DNA of 64,000 nucleotides from Pseudomonas sp. Marseille-Q3773 (GTDB taxonomy: Bacteria > Pseudomonadota > Gammaproteobacteria > Pseudomonadales > Pseudomonadaceae). A model generated the notes under the pieces. It saw only the letters and a program-made list of their open reading frames with translations, was not told where the DNA came from and did no database searches. The stretch is taken from positions 4,588,001 through 4,652,000 of the forward strand of contig NZ_OU745390.1 of NCBI RefSeq assembly GCF_916618955.1, in the 5' to 3' direction. Numbering within the stretch: position 1 is the first letter of the stretch; each line of letters opens with the position of its first letter. The translations under genes were made by a program, and so were the position numbers. Positions 54,670-64,000 of this stretch are shown in pieces.

Positions 54670-54741
54670 CTTTTTATTTTTATTCGAGCGCAGGCACATT
54701 GAACCCACACGCTACAGAACCCAGCACAGGAGCCGCAGCCC

Positions 54742-55380
54742 ATGAGCCTCAAACTCGGCGATATCGCCCCCGATTTCGAACAGGATTCCAGCGAAGGCAA
54801 GATCCGCTTCCACGAGTGGCTGGGCAATAGCTGGGGCGTGTTGTTCTCGCACCCGGCCGATTTCACCCCGGTGTGCACCACCGAGCTGGGCCTGACTGCC
54901 AAGCTCAAGGACGAATTCGCCAAGCGCGGGGTCAAGGCCATCGCCTTGTCGGTCGACCCGGTCGACTCGCACCATCGCTGGATCGAGGACATCAACGAGA
55001 CCCAGAACACCGTGGTCAATTTCCCGATCATCGCTGACGCCGACCGCAAGGTGTCCGATCTGTACGACCTGATCCATCCGAATGCCAGCGACACCCTGAC
55101 CGTGCGCTCGCTGTTCGTTATCGATCCGAACAAGAAGGTGCGCTTGACCATCACCTACCCGGCCAGTACTGGGCGCAACTTCAACGAAATCCTGCGGGTG
55201 ATCGACTCGCTGCAGCTGACCGACAACCACAAGGTGGCCACGCCAGGCAACTGGCAGGACGGTGACGACGTGGTGATCGTGCCTTCGCTGAAGGACGAAG
55301 AGGAGATCAGGCAGCGCTTCCCCAAAGGTTACCGGGCAGTCAAGCCGTACCTGCGCCTGACCCCGCAACCCAATCGCTGA
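54742..55380 (+). CDS. lsfA: 1-Cys peroxiredoxin LsfA
   Basis: 212 residues, Prx6-type thiol peroxidase. Peroxidatic Cys45 in HPADFTPVCTTELG. No other Cys, so a one-cysteine mechanism. Arg of the active site is in TVRSLFVIDPNKK. LsfA is induced in Pseudomonas under sulfate limitation and reduces peroxides, and it sits directly before ssu, as in other P. putida. CACAGGAGCCGCAGCCC before ATG. Confidence 0.95.
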   Translation: MSLKLGDIAPDFEQDSSEGKIRFHEWLGNSWGVLFSHPADFTPVCTTELGLTAKLKDEFAKRGVKAIALSVDPVDSHHRWIEDINETQNTVVNFPIIADADRKVSDLYDLIHPNASDTLTVRSLFVIDPNKKVRLTITYPASTGRNFNEILRVIDSLQLTDNHKVATPGNWQDGDDVVIVPSLKDEEEIRQRFPKGYRAVKPYLRLTPQPNR

Positions 55381-55433
55381 AGAATTCCTCGTTGCATTGC
55401 TCTTAGCCATAGCAGGGATATTCGGGCCGTTTC

Positions 55434-55457
55434 GACGGCCCTTTTTTATGCCTGTAG
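55434..55457 (+). terminator. Terminator after lsfA
   Basis: GGGCCGT-TTCG-ACGGCCC then TTTTTT. It separates lsfA from the ssu operon, which therefore needs its own promoter in the AT-rich 55,480-55,560 stretch. Confidence 0.95.
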
Positions 55458-55589
55458 GAAATGCATTGGCCTTTTCGTGGGCCGTTTGGATGAAAAATCA
55501 AAATGGAATAAACAAATGAAAAAATATGATTTCTAGATATATGCCTGCACTGGTAATGTCACTCCCAACCCAGACAAGGAAACGCTGCA

Positions 55590-56183
55590 ATGTTGGTCGT
55601 CTCAATCGGTGGTAGCCCCAGTACCCGTTCACGCTCCGGCGTGCTGCTGGAGCGTTCGCGCCAGTGGCTGCAGGATCGTGGTGTCGAAGTGGTGACGTTC
55701 CAGGTACGCGACTTCCCCGCCGAAGACCTGCTGCACGCCCGTTTCGACAGCCCGCAGGTGCAGCATTTCCAGCAGTTGGTAGCCCAGGCTGATGGACTGA
55801 TCGTGGCCACGCCGGTGTACAAGGCCTCTTTTGCCGGCGCCCTGAAAACCTTGCTTGACCTGCTGCCCGAACGGGCCCTGGCGCACAAGATCGTGTTGCC
55901 GATCGCCACCGGCGGCAGTATCGCCCACATGCTGGCGGTGGATTACGCACTGAAACCTGTGCTGTCGGCACTCAAGGCGCAGGAGACCCTGCAAGGGATC
56001 TTCGCCGACGACAGCCAGGTTGCCTACGCGGACGGCAGCAAACCCGCGCAGCTGGTACCGGCGCTGGAAGAACGCCTGCAGGATTCGCTGGAGACTTTCC
56101 ACGTCGCCCTGGCCCGCCGGCCACGCCCTGTGGCCCCCGGCGTGCTGAAAGAACGCCTGATCAGCGCTCGCTGGAGCATCTGA
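55590..56183 (+). CDS. ssuE: NAD(P)H-dependent FMN reductase SsuE
   Basis: 197 residues, flavodoxin-like fold ([59 protein letters not shown]). Supplies FMNH2 to the SsuD monooxygenase and perhaps to the flavin monooxygenase at 39,188. First gene of ssuEADCBF. Upstream TGGAATAA at 55504 lies in an AT-rich promoter region. Confidence 0.95.
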   Translation: MLVVSIGGSPSTRSRSGVLLERSRQWLQDRGVEVVTFQVRDFPAEDLLHARFDSPQVQHFQQLVAQADGLIVATPVYKASFAGALKTLLDLLPERALAHKIVLPIATGGSIAHMLAVDYALKPVLSALKAQETLQGIFADDSQVAYADGSKPAQLVPALEERLQDSLETFHVALARRPRPVAPGVLKERLISARWSI

Positions 56184-56267
56184 CCGGCCTTACATGCTTC
56201 ACCACCTTACTCGCCCGACAACGAGGCAAGCAGGTGCAACCCGAACCCCATCGCACAGGAGAGCGCC

Positions 56268-57233
56268 ATGCGCACAGTCTTCTTGCGTCGCGGTCTGGTC
56301 GCCCTGTTTGCGGCGGCTGTGTCCTTCGGCGCCATTACCCAAGCCCAGGCCGAGAGCCTGCGTATCGGTTATCAGAAATACGGCACCCTGGTGCTGCTCA
56401 AGGCCAAAGGCACGCTGGAGAAGCGCCTGGCCGAGCAGGGCGTGCAGGTGCAGTGGACCGAGTTCCCCGGCGGCCCGCAGCTGCTTGAAGGGCTGAACGT
56501 CGGCTCCATCGATTTCGGTGTCACCGGCGAAACACCGCCGGTGTTCGCCCAGGCCGCCGGCGCCGACCTGCTGTACGTCGCCTATGAGCCACCAGCGCCG
56601 CACAGCGAGGCGATCCTGGTGCCGAAGGGCTCGCCGGTGCAGTCGGTCAAGGACCTCAAGGGCAAGAAGGTTGCCCTCAACAAGGGCTCCAACGTGCATT
56701 ACCTGCTGGTCCGCGCCCTGGAAGATGCCGGCCTCAAGTACAGCGACATCCAGCCCGTCTACCTGCCTCCGGCCGACGCCCGCGCCGCCTTCGAGCGCGG
56801 CAGCGTCGATGCCTGGGTGATCTGGGACCCCTACCAGGCGGCTGCCGAACAACAGCTGCAGGCGCGCACCCTGCGCGATGGCAAAGGGCTGGTCGACAAC
56901 CGCCAGTTCTACCTCGCTACCCGCAACTATGCGACCCAGCACCCGGCGGTTATCAACACCCTGATCGAAGAAGTTCGTGCGGTGGGCCAGTGGTCCCAGG
57001 CCAACCCGCAGCAGGTGACCGAGCAAGTCGCACCGCTGCTCGGCCTGCCCGCCGACATCACCCTGACCTCGGTCAAGCGCCAGGGTTACGGCGCCGCAGC
57101 GCTCACCCCGGAAGTGGTCGCTGCGCAACAGAAGATCGCCGACACGTTCCAGGCGCTGAAGCTTATTCCCAAGCCACTGAGCATCAAGGACGTGATCTGG
57201 ACACCCCCGGCCAAGGTCGCCAGTGCACCTTGA
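56268..57233 (+). CDS. ssuA: Alkanesulfonate-binding protein SsuA
   Basis: 321 residues. Signal peptide MRTVFLRRGLVALFAAAVSF...AQA, then SLRIGYQKYGTLVLLKAKGT, FPGGPQLLEGLNVGSIDFG and DAWVIWDPYQAA, as in SsuA. Binds aliphatic sulfonates for SsuBC. 84 bases after ssuE with AGGAGAGCGCC before ATG. Confidence 0.95.
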   Translation: MRTVFLRRGLVALFAAAVSFGAITQAQAESLRIGYQKYGTLVLLKAKGTLEKRLAEQGVQVQWTEFPGGPQLLEGLNVGSIDFGVTGETPPVFAQAAGADLLYVAYEPPAPHSEAILVPKGSPVQSVKDLKGKKVALNKGSNVHYLLVRALEDAGLKYSDIQPVYLPPADARAAFERGSVDAWVIWDPYQAAAEQQLQARTLRDGKGLVDNRQFYLATRNYATQHPAVINTLIEEVRAVGQWSQANPQQVTEQVAPLLGLPADITLTSVKRQGYGAAALTPEVVAAQQKIADTFQALKLIPKPLSIKDVIWTPPAKVASAP

Positions 57234-57291
57234 TTGACTTGCCGCGCCGGGGCCCTGCCCTGGCTGAGCCACCCTTGAGGAGACAACTCCA

Positions 57292-58440
57292 ATGAGCCTG
57301 AACATTTTCTGGTTTTTGCCCACGCACGGTGATGGTAAGTACCTGGGCACCGCCGATGGCGCCCGCGCTGTCGACCACGGCTACCTGCAGCAGATCGCCC
57401 AGGCGGCCGACCGCCTCGGTTTCGGTGGCGTACTGATCCCTACCGGGCGTTCCTGCGAGGACTCCTGGCTGGTTGCCGCGTCGCTGATACCGGTGACCCA
57501 GCGCCTGAAATTCCTGGTCGCCCTGCGCCCCGGCATCATTTCGCCGACCGTGGCGGCACGCCAGGCGGCCACCCTCGACCGGCTGTCCAATGGCCGCGCA
57601 CTGTTCAACCTGGTGACCGGCGGTGACCCGGACGAACTGGCCGGCGACGGCCTGCACCTGAACCACCAGGAACGCTATGAGGCGTCCGTGGAGTTCACCC
57701 GTATCTGGCGCAAGGTGCTGGAAGGCGAGGTGGTCGACTACGACGGCAAGCATATCCAGGTGAAGGGCGCCAAGCTGTTGTACCCGCCGATCCAGCAACC
57801 ACGCCCGCCACTGTATTTCGGCGGCTCCTCCGAAGCCGCCCAGGACTTGGCTGCCGAGCAGGTAGAGCTGTACCTCACCTGGGGCGAGCCGCCCAGCGCG
57901 GTCGCGGAAAAAATCGCCCAGGTACGTGAGAAAGCCGCTGCCCAAGGCCGCGAAGTGCGCTTTGGTATCCGCCTGCACGTGATCGTGCGGGAAACCAACG
58001 AAGAAGCCTGGGCCGCCGCCGACAAGCTGATTTCGCACCTGGACGACGACACCATCGCCCGCGCCCAGGCCTCGCTGGCGCGCTTCGACTCGGTCGGCCA
58101 GCAGCGCATGGCCGCGCTGCACAACGGCAGCCGCGACAAGCTGGAGGTCAGCCCCAACCTGTGGGCCGGCGTCGGCCTGGTGCGTGGCGGAGCCGGTACC
58201 GCGCTGGTGGGGGACGGCCCGACCGTTGCAGCGCGGGTCAAGGAATACGCCGCGCTGGGCATCGACACCTTCATCTTCTCCGGCTACCCGCACCTGGAAG
58301 AGTCGTACCGGGTGGCAGAGCTGCTGTTCCCGCACCTGGATGTGCAGCGTCCGGAGCAACCCAGGGCTGGCGGCTATGTGAGCCCGTTCGGCGAGATGGT
58401 GGCCAACGACATCCTGCCCAAGTCCGTTGCGCAAAGCTGA
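57292..58440 (+). CDS. ssuD: FMNH2-dependent alkanesulfonate monooxygenase
   Basis: 382 residues, the size of E. coli SsuD. Cleaves alkanesulfonates to aldehyde and sulfite with FMNH2 from SsuE. Seen: [17 protein letters not shown], conserved Cys55 ([11 protein letters not shown]), [19 protein letters not shown], the His of [11 protein letters not shown], and [18 protein letters not shown] with the mobile-loop Arg. 58 bases after ssuA. Confidence 0.97.
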   Translation: MSLNIFWFLPTHGDGKYLGTADGARAVDHGYLQQIAQAADRLGFGGVLIPTGRSCEDSWLVAASLIPVTQRLKFLVALRPGIISPTVAARQAATLDRLSNGRALFNLVTGGDPDELAGDGLHLNHQERYEASVEFTRIWRKVLEGEVVDYDGKHIQVKGAKLLYPPIQQPRPPLYFGGSSEAAQDLAAEQVELYLTWGEPPSAVAEKIAQVREKAAAQGREVRFGIRLHVIVRETNEEAWAAADKLISHLDDDTIARAQASLARFDSVGQQRMAALHNGSRDKLEVSPNLWAGVGLVRGGAGTALVGDGPTVAARVKEYAALGIDTFIFSGYPHLEESYRVAELLFPHLDVQRPEQPRAGGYVSPFGEMVANDILPKSVAQS

Positions 58441-58450
58441 GGGCCTGGCC

Positions 58451-59248
58451 ATGAGTCGTGCAACTTCCAACAGCCTTGGCCAGCGCCTGGCGCCGTGGGC
58501 GCTGCCGGTACTGCTGCTGGCCGCCTGGCAGCTGGCGGTCAGCGCCGGCTGGCTGTCGACCCGCATCCTGCCGGCGCCCAGCGCCGTGGTCAGTGCCGGC
58601 GTCGAGCTGGTGCGCAGTGGCGAGATCTGGTCGCACCTGGCCATCAGTGGCTGGCGTGCCGGGCTGGGCTTCGTCATCGGCGGCAGCATCGGCCTGGTAC
58701 TGGGCTTCATCACCGGCTTGTCGAACTGGGGCGAACGCCTGCTCGACAGCTCGGTGCAGATGATCCGCAACGTGCCGCACCTGGCGCTGATTCCGCTGGT
58801 GATCCTGTGGTTCGGCATCGACGAGTCGGCGAAGGTTTTCCTGGTCGCGCTGGGCACGCTGTTTCCGATCTACCTGAACACCTACCACGGCATCCGCAAC
58901 GTCGACCCGGCGTTGGTGGAGATGGCGCGCAGCTACGGCCTGTCCGGCTTCAGCCTGTTCCGCCAGGTGATCCTGCCGGGCGCCTTGCCGTCGATCCTGG
59001 TCGGCGTGCGTTTCGCTCTCGGCTTCATGTGGCTGACCCTGATCGTTGCCGAAACCATCTCGGCCAATGCCGGTATCGGTTACCTGGCGATGAACGCCCG
59101 CGAATTCCTGCAGACCGACGTGGTGGTACTGGCCATCGTCCTGTACGCCGTGCTTGGCAAGCTTGCCGACCTCGCCGCGCGGGGCCTGGAGCGTGTGTGG
59201 TTGCGCTGGCACCCGGCCTATCAAGTGGCGAAGAAGGAGGGCGCATGA
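58451..59248 (+). CDS. ssuC: Alkanesulfonate ABC permease
   Basis: 265 residues, six helices, loop [23 protein letters not shown] 58451 preferred to one 24 bases earlier because the latter is inside ssuD and GAGGG sits before 58451. Overlaps ssuB by four bases. Confidence 0.94.
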   Translation: MSRATSNSLGQRLAPWALPVLLLAAWQLAVSAGWLSTRILPAPSAVVSAGVELVRSGEIWSHLAISGWRAGLGFVIGGSIGLVLGFITGLSNWGERLLDSSVQMIRNVPHLALIPLVILWFGIDESAKVFLVALGTLFPIYLNTYHGIRNVDPALVEMARSYGLSGFSLFRQVILPGALPSILVGVRFALGFMWLTLIVAETISANAGIGYLAMNAREFLQTDVVVLAIVLYAVLGKLADLAARGLERVWLRWHPAYQVAKKEGA

Positions 59249-60057
59249 CTGTGCTCAAGGAACAACCGCCACGCCTGTTGCGTGGCATCCCGCTGGCTTC
59301 CAGCGGGCTGCGCAAGACCTTCGGCCAGCGTGAAGTGCTCAAGGGCATCGAACTGCATATCCCGGCTGGCCAGTTCGTCGCCATTGTCGGCCGCAGCGGT
59401 TGCGGCAAGAGCACCTTGCTGCGCTTGCTGGCCGGCCTCGACCAGCCCACGGCAGGGCAGCTGCTGGCTGGCGCCGCCCCCCTGGAAGAGGCCCGCGAAG
59501 AGACCCGCCTGATGTTCCAGGACGCGCGCCTGTTGCCGTGGAAGAAGGTGATCGACAACGTCGGCCTGGGCCTGTCCGGCGATTGGCGCCCGCGTGCGCT
59601 GGAAGCCCTGGAAGCCGTCGGCCTGGCCGACCGCGCCAACGAATGGCCGGCAGCGCTCTCCGGTGGCCAGAAGCAACGCGTGGCCCTGGCCCGGGCGCTG
59701 ATCCACCAGCCACGCCTGCTGCTGCTGGACGAGCCGCTCGGCGCACTGGATGCACTGACCCGTATCGAAATGCAGCAATTGATCGAGCGCCTGTGGCGTC
59801 AGCACGGCTTCACCGTGCTGCTGGTTACTCACGACGTCAGCGAGGCGGTAGCTGTGGCTGACCGGGTGATCCTGATCGAGGACGGCGAGGTCGGGCTCGA
59901 CCTCACTGTCGACCTGGCACGGCCCCGGGCGCGTGGTTCACACCGCCTGGCCGCGCTGGAAAGTGAAGTGCTCAACCGTGTTCTGTCGGCCCCGGGCGCT
60001 GCGCCCGAGCCGGATCCTGTCGCCCCTCTGCCCACGCAATTGCGTTGGGCGCACTGA
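59245..60057 (+). CDS. ssuB: Alkanesulfonate ABC ATP-binding subunit
   Basis: 270 residues: [80 protein letters not shown]. The Q-loop is reached after a short ABC insert, as usual for SsuB. AAGGAGGGCGC before ATG. Overlaps ssuC. The C-terminus is Pro-rich. Confidence 0.95.
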   Translation: MTVLKEQPPRLLRGIPLASSGLRKTFGQREVLKGIELHIPAGQFVAIVGRSGCGKSTLLRLLAGLDQPTAGQLLAGAAPLEEAREETRLMFQDARLLPWKKVIDNVGLGLSGDWRPRALEALEAVGLADRANEWPAALSGGQKQRVALARALIHQPRLLLLDEPLGALDALTRIEMQQLIERLWRQHGFTVLLVTHDVSEAVAVADRVILIEDGEVGLDLTVDLARPRARGSHRLAALESEVLNRVLSAPGAAPEPDPVAPLPTQLRWAH

Positions 60058-60101
60058 ATGACTCACTCACCAGACTCAAGCCCTAGAGAAGGAATGAAAT
60101 C

Positions 60102-60317
60102 ATGACCATCAAAGCCATCAACGTTCGCAACCAGTTCAAAGGCACCGTAAAGGAAATTCTCGAAGGTCCGGTACTGTCGGAAATCGACGTGCAGACAGCG
60201 TCGGGCATCGTCACTTCGGTCATTACTACCCGCTCCGTGCGTGAGCTGGAGCTGCAGGTGGGCAGTGAAGTGATTGCCTTCGTGAAATCGACCGAAGTAT
60301 CCATCGCCAAACTGTGA
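60102..60317 (+). CDS. ssuF: SsuF, molbindin-type (TOBE) protein
   Basis: 71 residues, one TOBE/molybdopterin-binding domain (MTIKAINVRNQFKGTVKEIL..., FVKSTEVSIAKL). In P. putida S-313 ssuF is needed for full use of some sulfonates and sulfate esters, but its biochemical role is unclear. AAGGAATGAAATC before ATG. Last gene of the ssu operon. Confidence 0.92.
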   Translation: MTIKAINVRNQFKGTVKEILEGPVLSEIDVQTASGIVTSVITTRSVRELELQVGSEVIAFVKSTEVSIAKL

Positions 60318-60332
60318 TGAGGCTGCTCGATA

Positions 60333-60357
60333 TCGGGGCCGCAAAGCGGCCCCGATA
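60333..60357. terminator. Hairpin after ssuF
   Basis: ATCGGGGCCGC-AAA-GCGGCCCCGAT, perfect 11-bp stem between the convergent ssuF and toxin-like gene. Few T follow, so it may be bidirectional and imperfect. Confidence 0.8.
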
Positions 60358-60365
60358 ATGCTGCG

Positions 60366-63300
60366 TCAAGTGGCCGGCCGCAGGTTGCCGAATAGCCGGT
60401 TGGCCTGGGTCTCGCTCATGCTGCCCCGCCACGCGCCGTCGCCCAGGTCGCGTTCACTTGCCAGTTTCAAGTGGCCGGCTTCCAGGCGTGTGAAGCCTTG
60501 CGTCGGTTTCTGCCGAAAATGGAAGTGGGCATACCACAGTGCTTGCTGGGTTCTCACATCGTTGATGCGATATTCCTCCAGGTATTCGACAGGGTTGCCC
60601 TTGCGGTCCACCTTCGGTTTCAAGGTACGCGACCAGACAATCTCCACTTCTTTCTGCTCAAGCAGGTATTCCAGGTAGCCGACGGTTGGCTTGCTGGTCG
60701 CTTTGCTCTGGGCGATGCGCAGCTGGCGACCAAATGTCTGCATCTGCTCGGCGGCGTTTTCCAGCCTTTGCGTCAGTGCGGTTTGCCCAGCGGTCAACGT
60801 ATTGCCCGCTTTCTGGCGAATTCTGGCGGCGATGAAGCGCAGTTGCTGCGCGTGTCCTTGAGCGATGTCTTCCAGATCAATGGGTACTGCTTGTGGTGTC
60901 TGGTACTGGCGTAGCCTGGCCTGCTGCCTTGGGATATCGTCCAGGCGAGCGGTGGCGGTTTTCACCAGGTTCGACAGGGGCTGCGTGGGCACGGCGCGTT
61001 CAGCTGTGGATAACTCCCACTGGCCTGCTTCGTTCCTGGCATAGACTGTATGCGGGCGATCGGAGTTTGGCTGGTTGATGCGCATACGCGGCTGCCCCCG
61101 TTCGGTGAAGGTTTCACCGATAAGCGGCCCCTCCGCAGTCTCGAACAATCGCGGGCGGCTGGGGCCGCGATCGGGCTGGGTGGTTGAGCGTTGCCGGTTG
61201 GCGGACGCCCTGCCGAGCTGGCCCTCGATGTCATCCATGAGCTGGCGCATCAGCGAGCGGAACGCGCGTGTTTCACTCGGCGACAACAAGTCCTGAAAGT
61301 TGTCTTCCCAAGCCGTGAGATGGCTCAGGTAGCGAGCGTAGCGGATCTGCGCGCTGCGCAGGAAACTATGTTCCTGCATACGGGACAGCCCGGCCCTGGG
61401 TAATTTCAAGTGGCTGTAAAAGGTACTGCGCAAGGCAACACCTTGTTCCTGGAAGAGCTCCATGAAGGGCCCCATCTGGGAATGTCCCACGGCGTCTTCG
61501 TTGAACAATGTCGTCGAGAGGATCGATGCGCGGACCAGTCGTACATTGTCCACGTCCAGGGTAAGCCCCGTCTTGTCCACCAGCATCAGGTAGTCGGTCA
61601 GCACTCTTCCTTGCAACTGATTACGCCTGGCGTGGTGACGTATGGCCAGACGCTCGATCTCCTGCAGTGTTTCGATCATCTCCTGGTTCGCCCTCCGTGA
61701 GGCCTGGGTCAGGCGTTTCACCAATGCAATAGGGGCTGAAGGACCGGGCAGGGCCTGGATGGCGGCGACTGCGTGGTTCACTTGAGCCGTGGCCAGGGTG
61801 AAACGATCCGATGCCAGGTGCATGTCGAGCACACTCATCTCGTTGATGTTTGCCTCGCACAGCGATGTGAACCTGCTGTAATCCGCCCGGGTCAACGTCG
61901 CCCGTTGCTCCCTGAGACGGGCTATGCTGCGCGCGTTGAACTCGATATTCCTGTTGAGTTCATCGCTCAGTTGTTTGCGTGCATTGACGATTGCCGCGCG
62001 TTGCGACTCGCTTGGTAGAGCGCCTTCGGCAACGGCCTGTATGGCCGTGCGGTAGTTCGCTTGTTGTGTGCTCATGCGCGTTCTCATGCGTATCAGCTCA
62101 GCGTTTATGTCATGCGCGAGGTCCATGCCGGTCAGTTGCGGTGGCTGTCGACGCAAGAACTGACGCCAAGAGGCAACCCCTCGGTTGTAGAGCGTGGTGA
62201 GCGCACCGCCGCCGCCCTGCAGGCCATTGTCGACCAGCAGCCCGTTCAGCCTGCCAGAGGTTTCCCAGACGCCTTGTTCACTCAGCCGTACGGGTTGACG
62301 ATAGGATCGGGTACCTTGAGGTTTGAGCCTCCAGGTGAGATGCGCCGCGTCCCACTCGACGCTGTACCAGGCGTCGTCCCTCGATATGAAGCGTTGTTTC
62401 GTTGCCAGGTGTTCGAACACGCCAGCCCCATGCGGGAGCGTCGAGGGCAGCATTGGGCCGGTTGGCAATTCTGCCTCATAGCCAGCGAATGGGCTGGGGG
62501 GCGTTTTGCGAATTGGAGGCAGCGCTCGCAGCGGGTCAAGGCGCTGCCGTTGCTGGGTCAGCAGGCGGGCCGCAGCCGCAGGATTGCGGGGGGTGGCTGC
62601 CAGGGGGGCGATCGCGAGCATGGCATCGGTCAATGACTGCAGCAGGCTGACCAGATGTTGAAGACCTTCATCCAGGTTGCCCTGTTCGAAGGCCCTGACC
62701 GCAGCGTTCGATGCATGCCAGCCATCGTAGAGCGCCAAGGCCGTGCTGACGCCTGGCACGATGCCGAGCGCCATCCTCAATCCCAGGAATAAATGCCGAA
62801 TGGCAATTTCAGGCTCGGCGAGGGCCAGGTCGGCCTGACTGCGTGAAGTGGCGCGGTGGCTGCGTATGTGCTCGCCCATCTCCAGGCGGCTTTGATGTGT
62901 AGGTAATGACTCGGAATGTGTTGGGCCTGGCTCGAGGAAGGCCTGGAAGTTTCGTTGCAGAGCGGTGTTGATGTAGCTTTCATGCTCGTCGGGGTTGCCC
63001 GACTGGGACTGGGTCGCGAGGTAGCGGGCCATCTCGCGATCCAGCGCCATGGTCTGCAGTGCCTGACAGGCTGCGGTACTGCTAGGGTGCTGGCTGATGA
63101 CCTTGCCATTAGGCGCATCGGGCATATACAACAATACAGGGCCACCAGAACCCTCGATCATATAAATGCCCGAAAGCCCCACGCTGTTGCTGGAGCCATC
63201 TGCTGCCGTGCCAGGCTTGAGCATCATCGAATGATACTTGATCGTTCTGGCAGTACCGGCACCGGTTTGTTCGCTGTAGAACCTTTCCAACAGTTGCTGG

Positions 63301-64000
63301 CCATCGGCTGCAAGGCTGGTCGGTCTGCTCAGCGCCAGCAGGTGCAGGCAAATTTCGTAAGGGCTGCGAAGGGTTTCCTGGCGCCATTGCACTTGCCAGT
63401 CCGACTCATGTTCAAAGCCCAGATACGTTTGAATGATGCATTTTTCGTACTGGCCGGCGATGTCTAGCTGCTTGATCAGGTCGGCCAGGTAGGCAGGCGT
63501 CAGCATGCGTTGCAGAGAAGGATCTGCTGCTGGCTCGAACCTCACGTTGGCATTGCTCAAACGGTGGCGCCGCTCATCATCCAGCGCCCATAACATGAAG
63601 GACGCGAGTGCGACTTCGCTGCGCGACTCGCTGAATACAGGTACTTCTCGTGATCCGGCTCCGCCTAACGCCGATTGGCCGGTCACTTCACGCTTCATGG
63701 TGACGCTGTCGGCGATGTCGAGCGTAATGTGCGGTACTGTCTGCAGGGCGAACTCACGGCGTAGATGAGCGTTCAGCTTGTGCTGCGCGAAATGCATGCG
63801 CGATGGCAAGCTCAGCTTGAGCAGCGCGGCCGAGGCACGCAGCGCATTTTTCAGCATATCGGTTTGGGCGATCAGCGCGTTGAGCTGGTTTGCGTCAAGG
63901 TGGTGCAACGCACTCAATTGCCCGTGGATGTGGCTGCTGCGGTTCTTTTCCGCAAAGCGTGCCAAGGCTAACGCCCTGCCGCGGTTCTCGCTGATGCACA
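60366..64000 (-). CDS. Very large toxin-like protein (dermonecrotic-toxin-like), 5' end outside window
   Basis: At least 1,211 residues. The frame continues without a stop to the right edge (CISENRGRALALARFAEKN...), so the N-terminus is missing. I see no signal peptide, no enzyme motif I can name and few Cys. The overall make-up (DANQLNALIAQTDMLKNALR, LTTLYNRGVASWRQFLRRQP, long Arg/Gln/Leu-rich helical stretches, LRPAT end) recalls Pseudomonas proteins labelled dermonecrotic-toxin domain (DUF6543) effectors. A hydrophobic segment near IRHLFLGLRMALGIVPGVST may insert in membranes. G+C is visibly lower than in ssu. From memory this gene is not next to ssuF in KT2440. Family assignment tentative, function unknown. 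Confidence 0.6.
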   Translation of the reverse strand, partial: CISENRGRALALARFAEKNRSSHIHGQLSALHHLDANQLNALIAQTDMLKNALRASAALLKLSLPSRMHFAQHKLNAHLRREFALQTVPHITLDIADSVTMKREVTGQSALGGAGSREVPVFSESRSEVALASFMLWALDDERRHRLSNANVRFEPAADPSLQRMLTPAYLADLIKQLDIAGQYEKCIIQTYLGFEHESDWQVQWRQETLRSPYEICLHLLALSRPTSLAADGQQLLERFYSEQTGAGTARTIKYHSMMLKPGTAADGSSNSVGLSGIYMIEGSGGPVLLYMPDAPNGKVISQHPSSTAACQALQTMALDREMARYLATQSQSGNPDEHESYINTALQRNFQAFLEPGPTHSESLPTHQSRLEMGEHIRSHRATSRSQADLALAEPEIAIRHLFLGLRMALGIVPGVSTALALYDGWHASNAAVRAFEQGNLDEGLQHLVSLLQSLTDAMLAIAPLAATPRNPAAAARLLTQQRQRLDPLRALPPIRKTPPSPFAGYEAELPTGPMLPSTLPHGAGVFEHLATKQRFISRDDAWYSVEWDAAHLTWRLKPQGTRSYRQPVRLSEQGVWETSGRLNGLLVDNGLQGGGGALTTLYNRGVASWRQFLRRQPPQLTGMDLAHDINAELIRMRTRMSTQQANYRTAIQAVAEGALPSESQRAAIVNARKQLSDELNRNIEFNARSIARLREQRATLTRADYSRFTSLCEANINEMSVLDMHLASDRFTLATAQVNHAVAAIQALPGPSAPIALVKRLTQASRRANQEMIETLQEIERLAIRHHARRNQLQGRVLTDYLMLVDKTGLTLDVDNVRLVRASILSTTLFNEDAVGHSQMGPFMELFQEQGVALRSTFYSHLKLPRAGLSRMQEHSFLRSAQIRYARYLSHLTAWEDNFQDLLSPSETRAFRSLMRQLMDDIEGQLGRASANRQRSTTQPDRGPSRPRLFETAEGPLIGETFTERGQPRMRINQPNSDRPHTVYARNEAGQWELSTAERAVPTQPLSNLVKTATARLDDIPRQQARLRQYQTPQAVPIDLEDIAQGHAQQLRFIAARIRQKAGNTLTAGQTALTQRLENAAEQMQTFGRQLRIAQSKATSKPTVGYLEYLLEQKEVEIVWSRTLKPKVDRKGNPVEYLEEYRINDVRTQQALWYAHFHFRQKPTQGFTRLEAGHLKLASERDLGDGAWRGSMSETQANRLFGNLRPAT

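Overview
This window looks like chromosome from a Pseudomonas putida-group bacterium. The evidence is the codon use, many short palindromic REP repeats of the P. putida type, and a gene order that, from memory, follows P. putida KT2440 around gabDT, metNIQ, tcy, betT, tau, lsfA and ssu. Most of it is devoted to finding and using sulfur that is not sulfate.

Layout. 1-10,114: housekeeping and mixed genes (a TIGR02444-like protein cut by the left edge, ABC-F ATPase, small MscS-type channel, LysE-type exporter, NfeD/stomatin pair, YbaK-type deacylase, DUF2789 protein, a small membrane protein, CBS-domain protein, exported M20 peptidase, tRNA-Arg). 10,285-17,504: one GntR-controlled operon with a flavoprotein and a two-cluster ferredoxin that resemble APS reductase AprA/AprB, an ABC importer with an unusual long binding protein, a HEAT-repeat protein and a DUF971 protein. 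I know of no established function for it, and it is the best candidate here for an undescribed system. 17,612-27,524: a sulfate-ester cluster matching the ats/sft/ast genes known from P. putida S-313 (importer, alkylsulfatase AtsK, LysR regulator, TonB receptor, arylsulfate sulfotransferase). 27,822-30,724: gabD and gabT. 30,863-36,557: signalling genes (pseudo-receiver/HDOD, PAS-GGDEF, PAS-GGDEF-EAL) with a fatty-acid desaturase among them. 36,650-43,144: MetINQ importer joined to a flavin monooxygenase and two SfnB-type oxidoreductases. 43,410-46,869: cystine importer (tcy) divergent from serine acetyltransferase. 47,084-49,087: BetT. 49,207-52,712: tauABCD. 53,242-60,317: OprD-family porin, 1-Cys peroxiredoxin LsfA and ssuEADCBF. 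60,366-64,000: a very large toxin-like protein running off the right edge.

How the genes work together. Six ABC importers for known or likely sulfur compounds feed enzymes that release sulfite or sulfate (TauD, SsuD, AtsK, AstA, SfnB/monooxygenase). EpsC makes the O-acetylserine that accepts the reduced sulfur. The sulfur operons are preceded by AT-rich intergenic islands holding dyads or ATTCC-type words, in line with control by LysR proteins such as CysB and SftR. The giant last gene has visibly lower G+C and is probably accessory.

Starts were chosen by ribosome-binding site, overlap with the neighbour and family length. No CRISPR array, insertion sequence, phage or integrase was seen.
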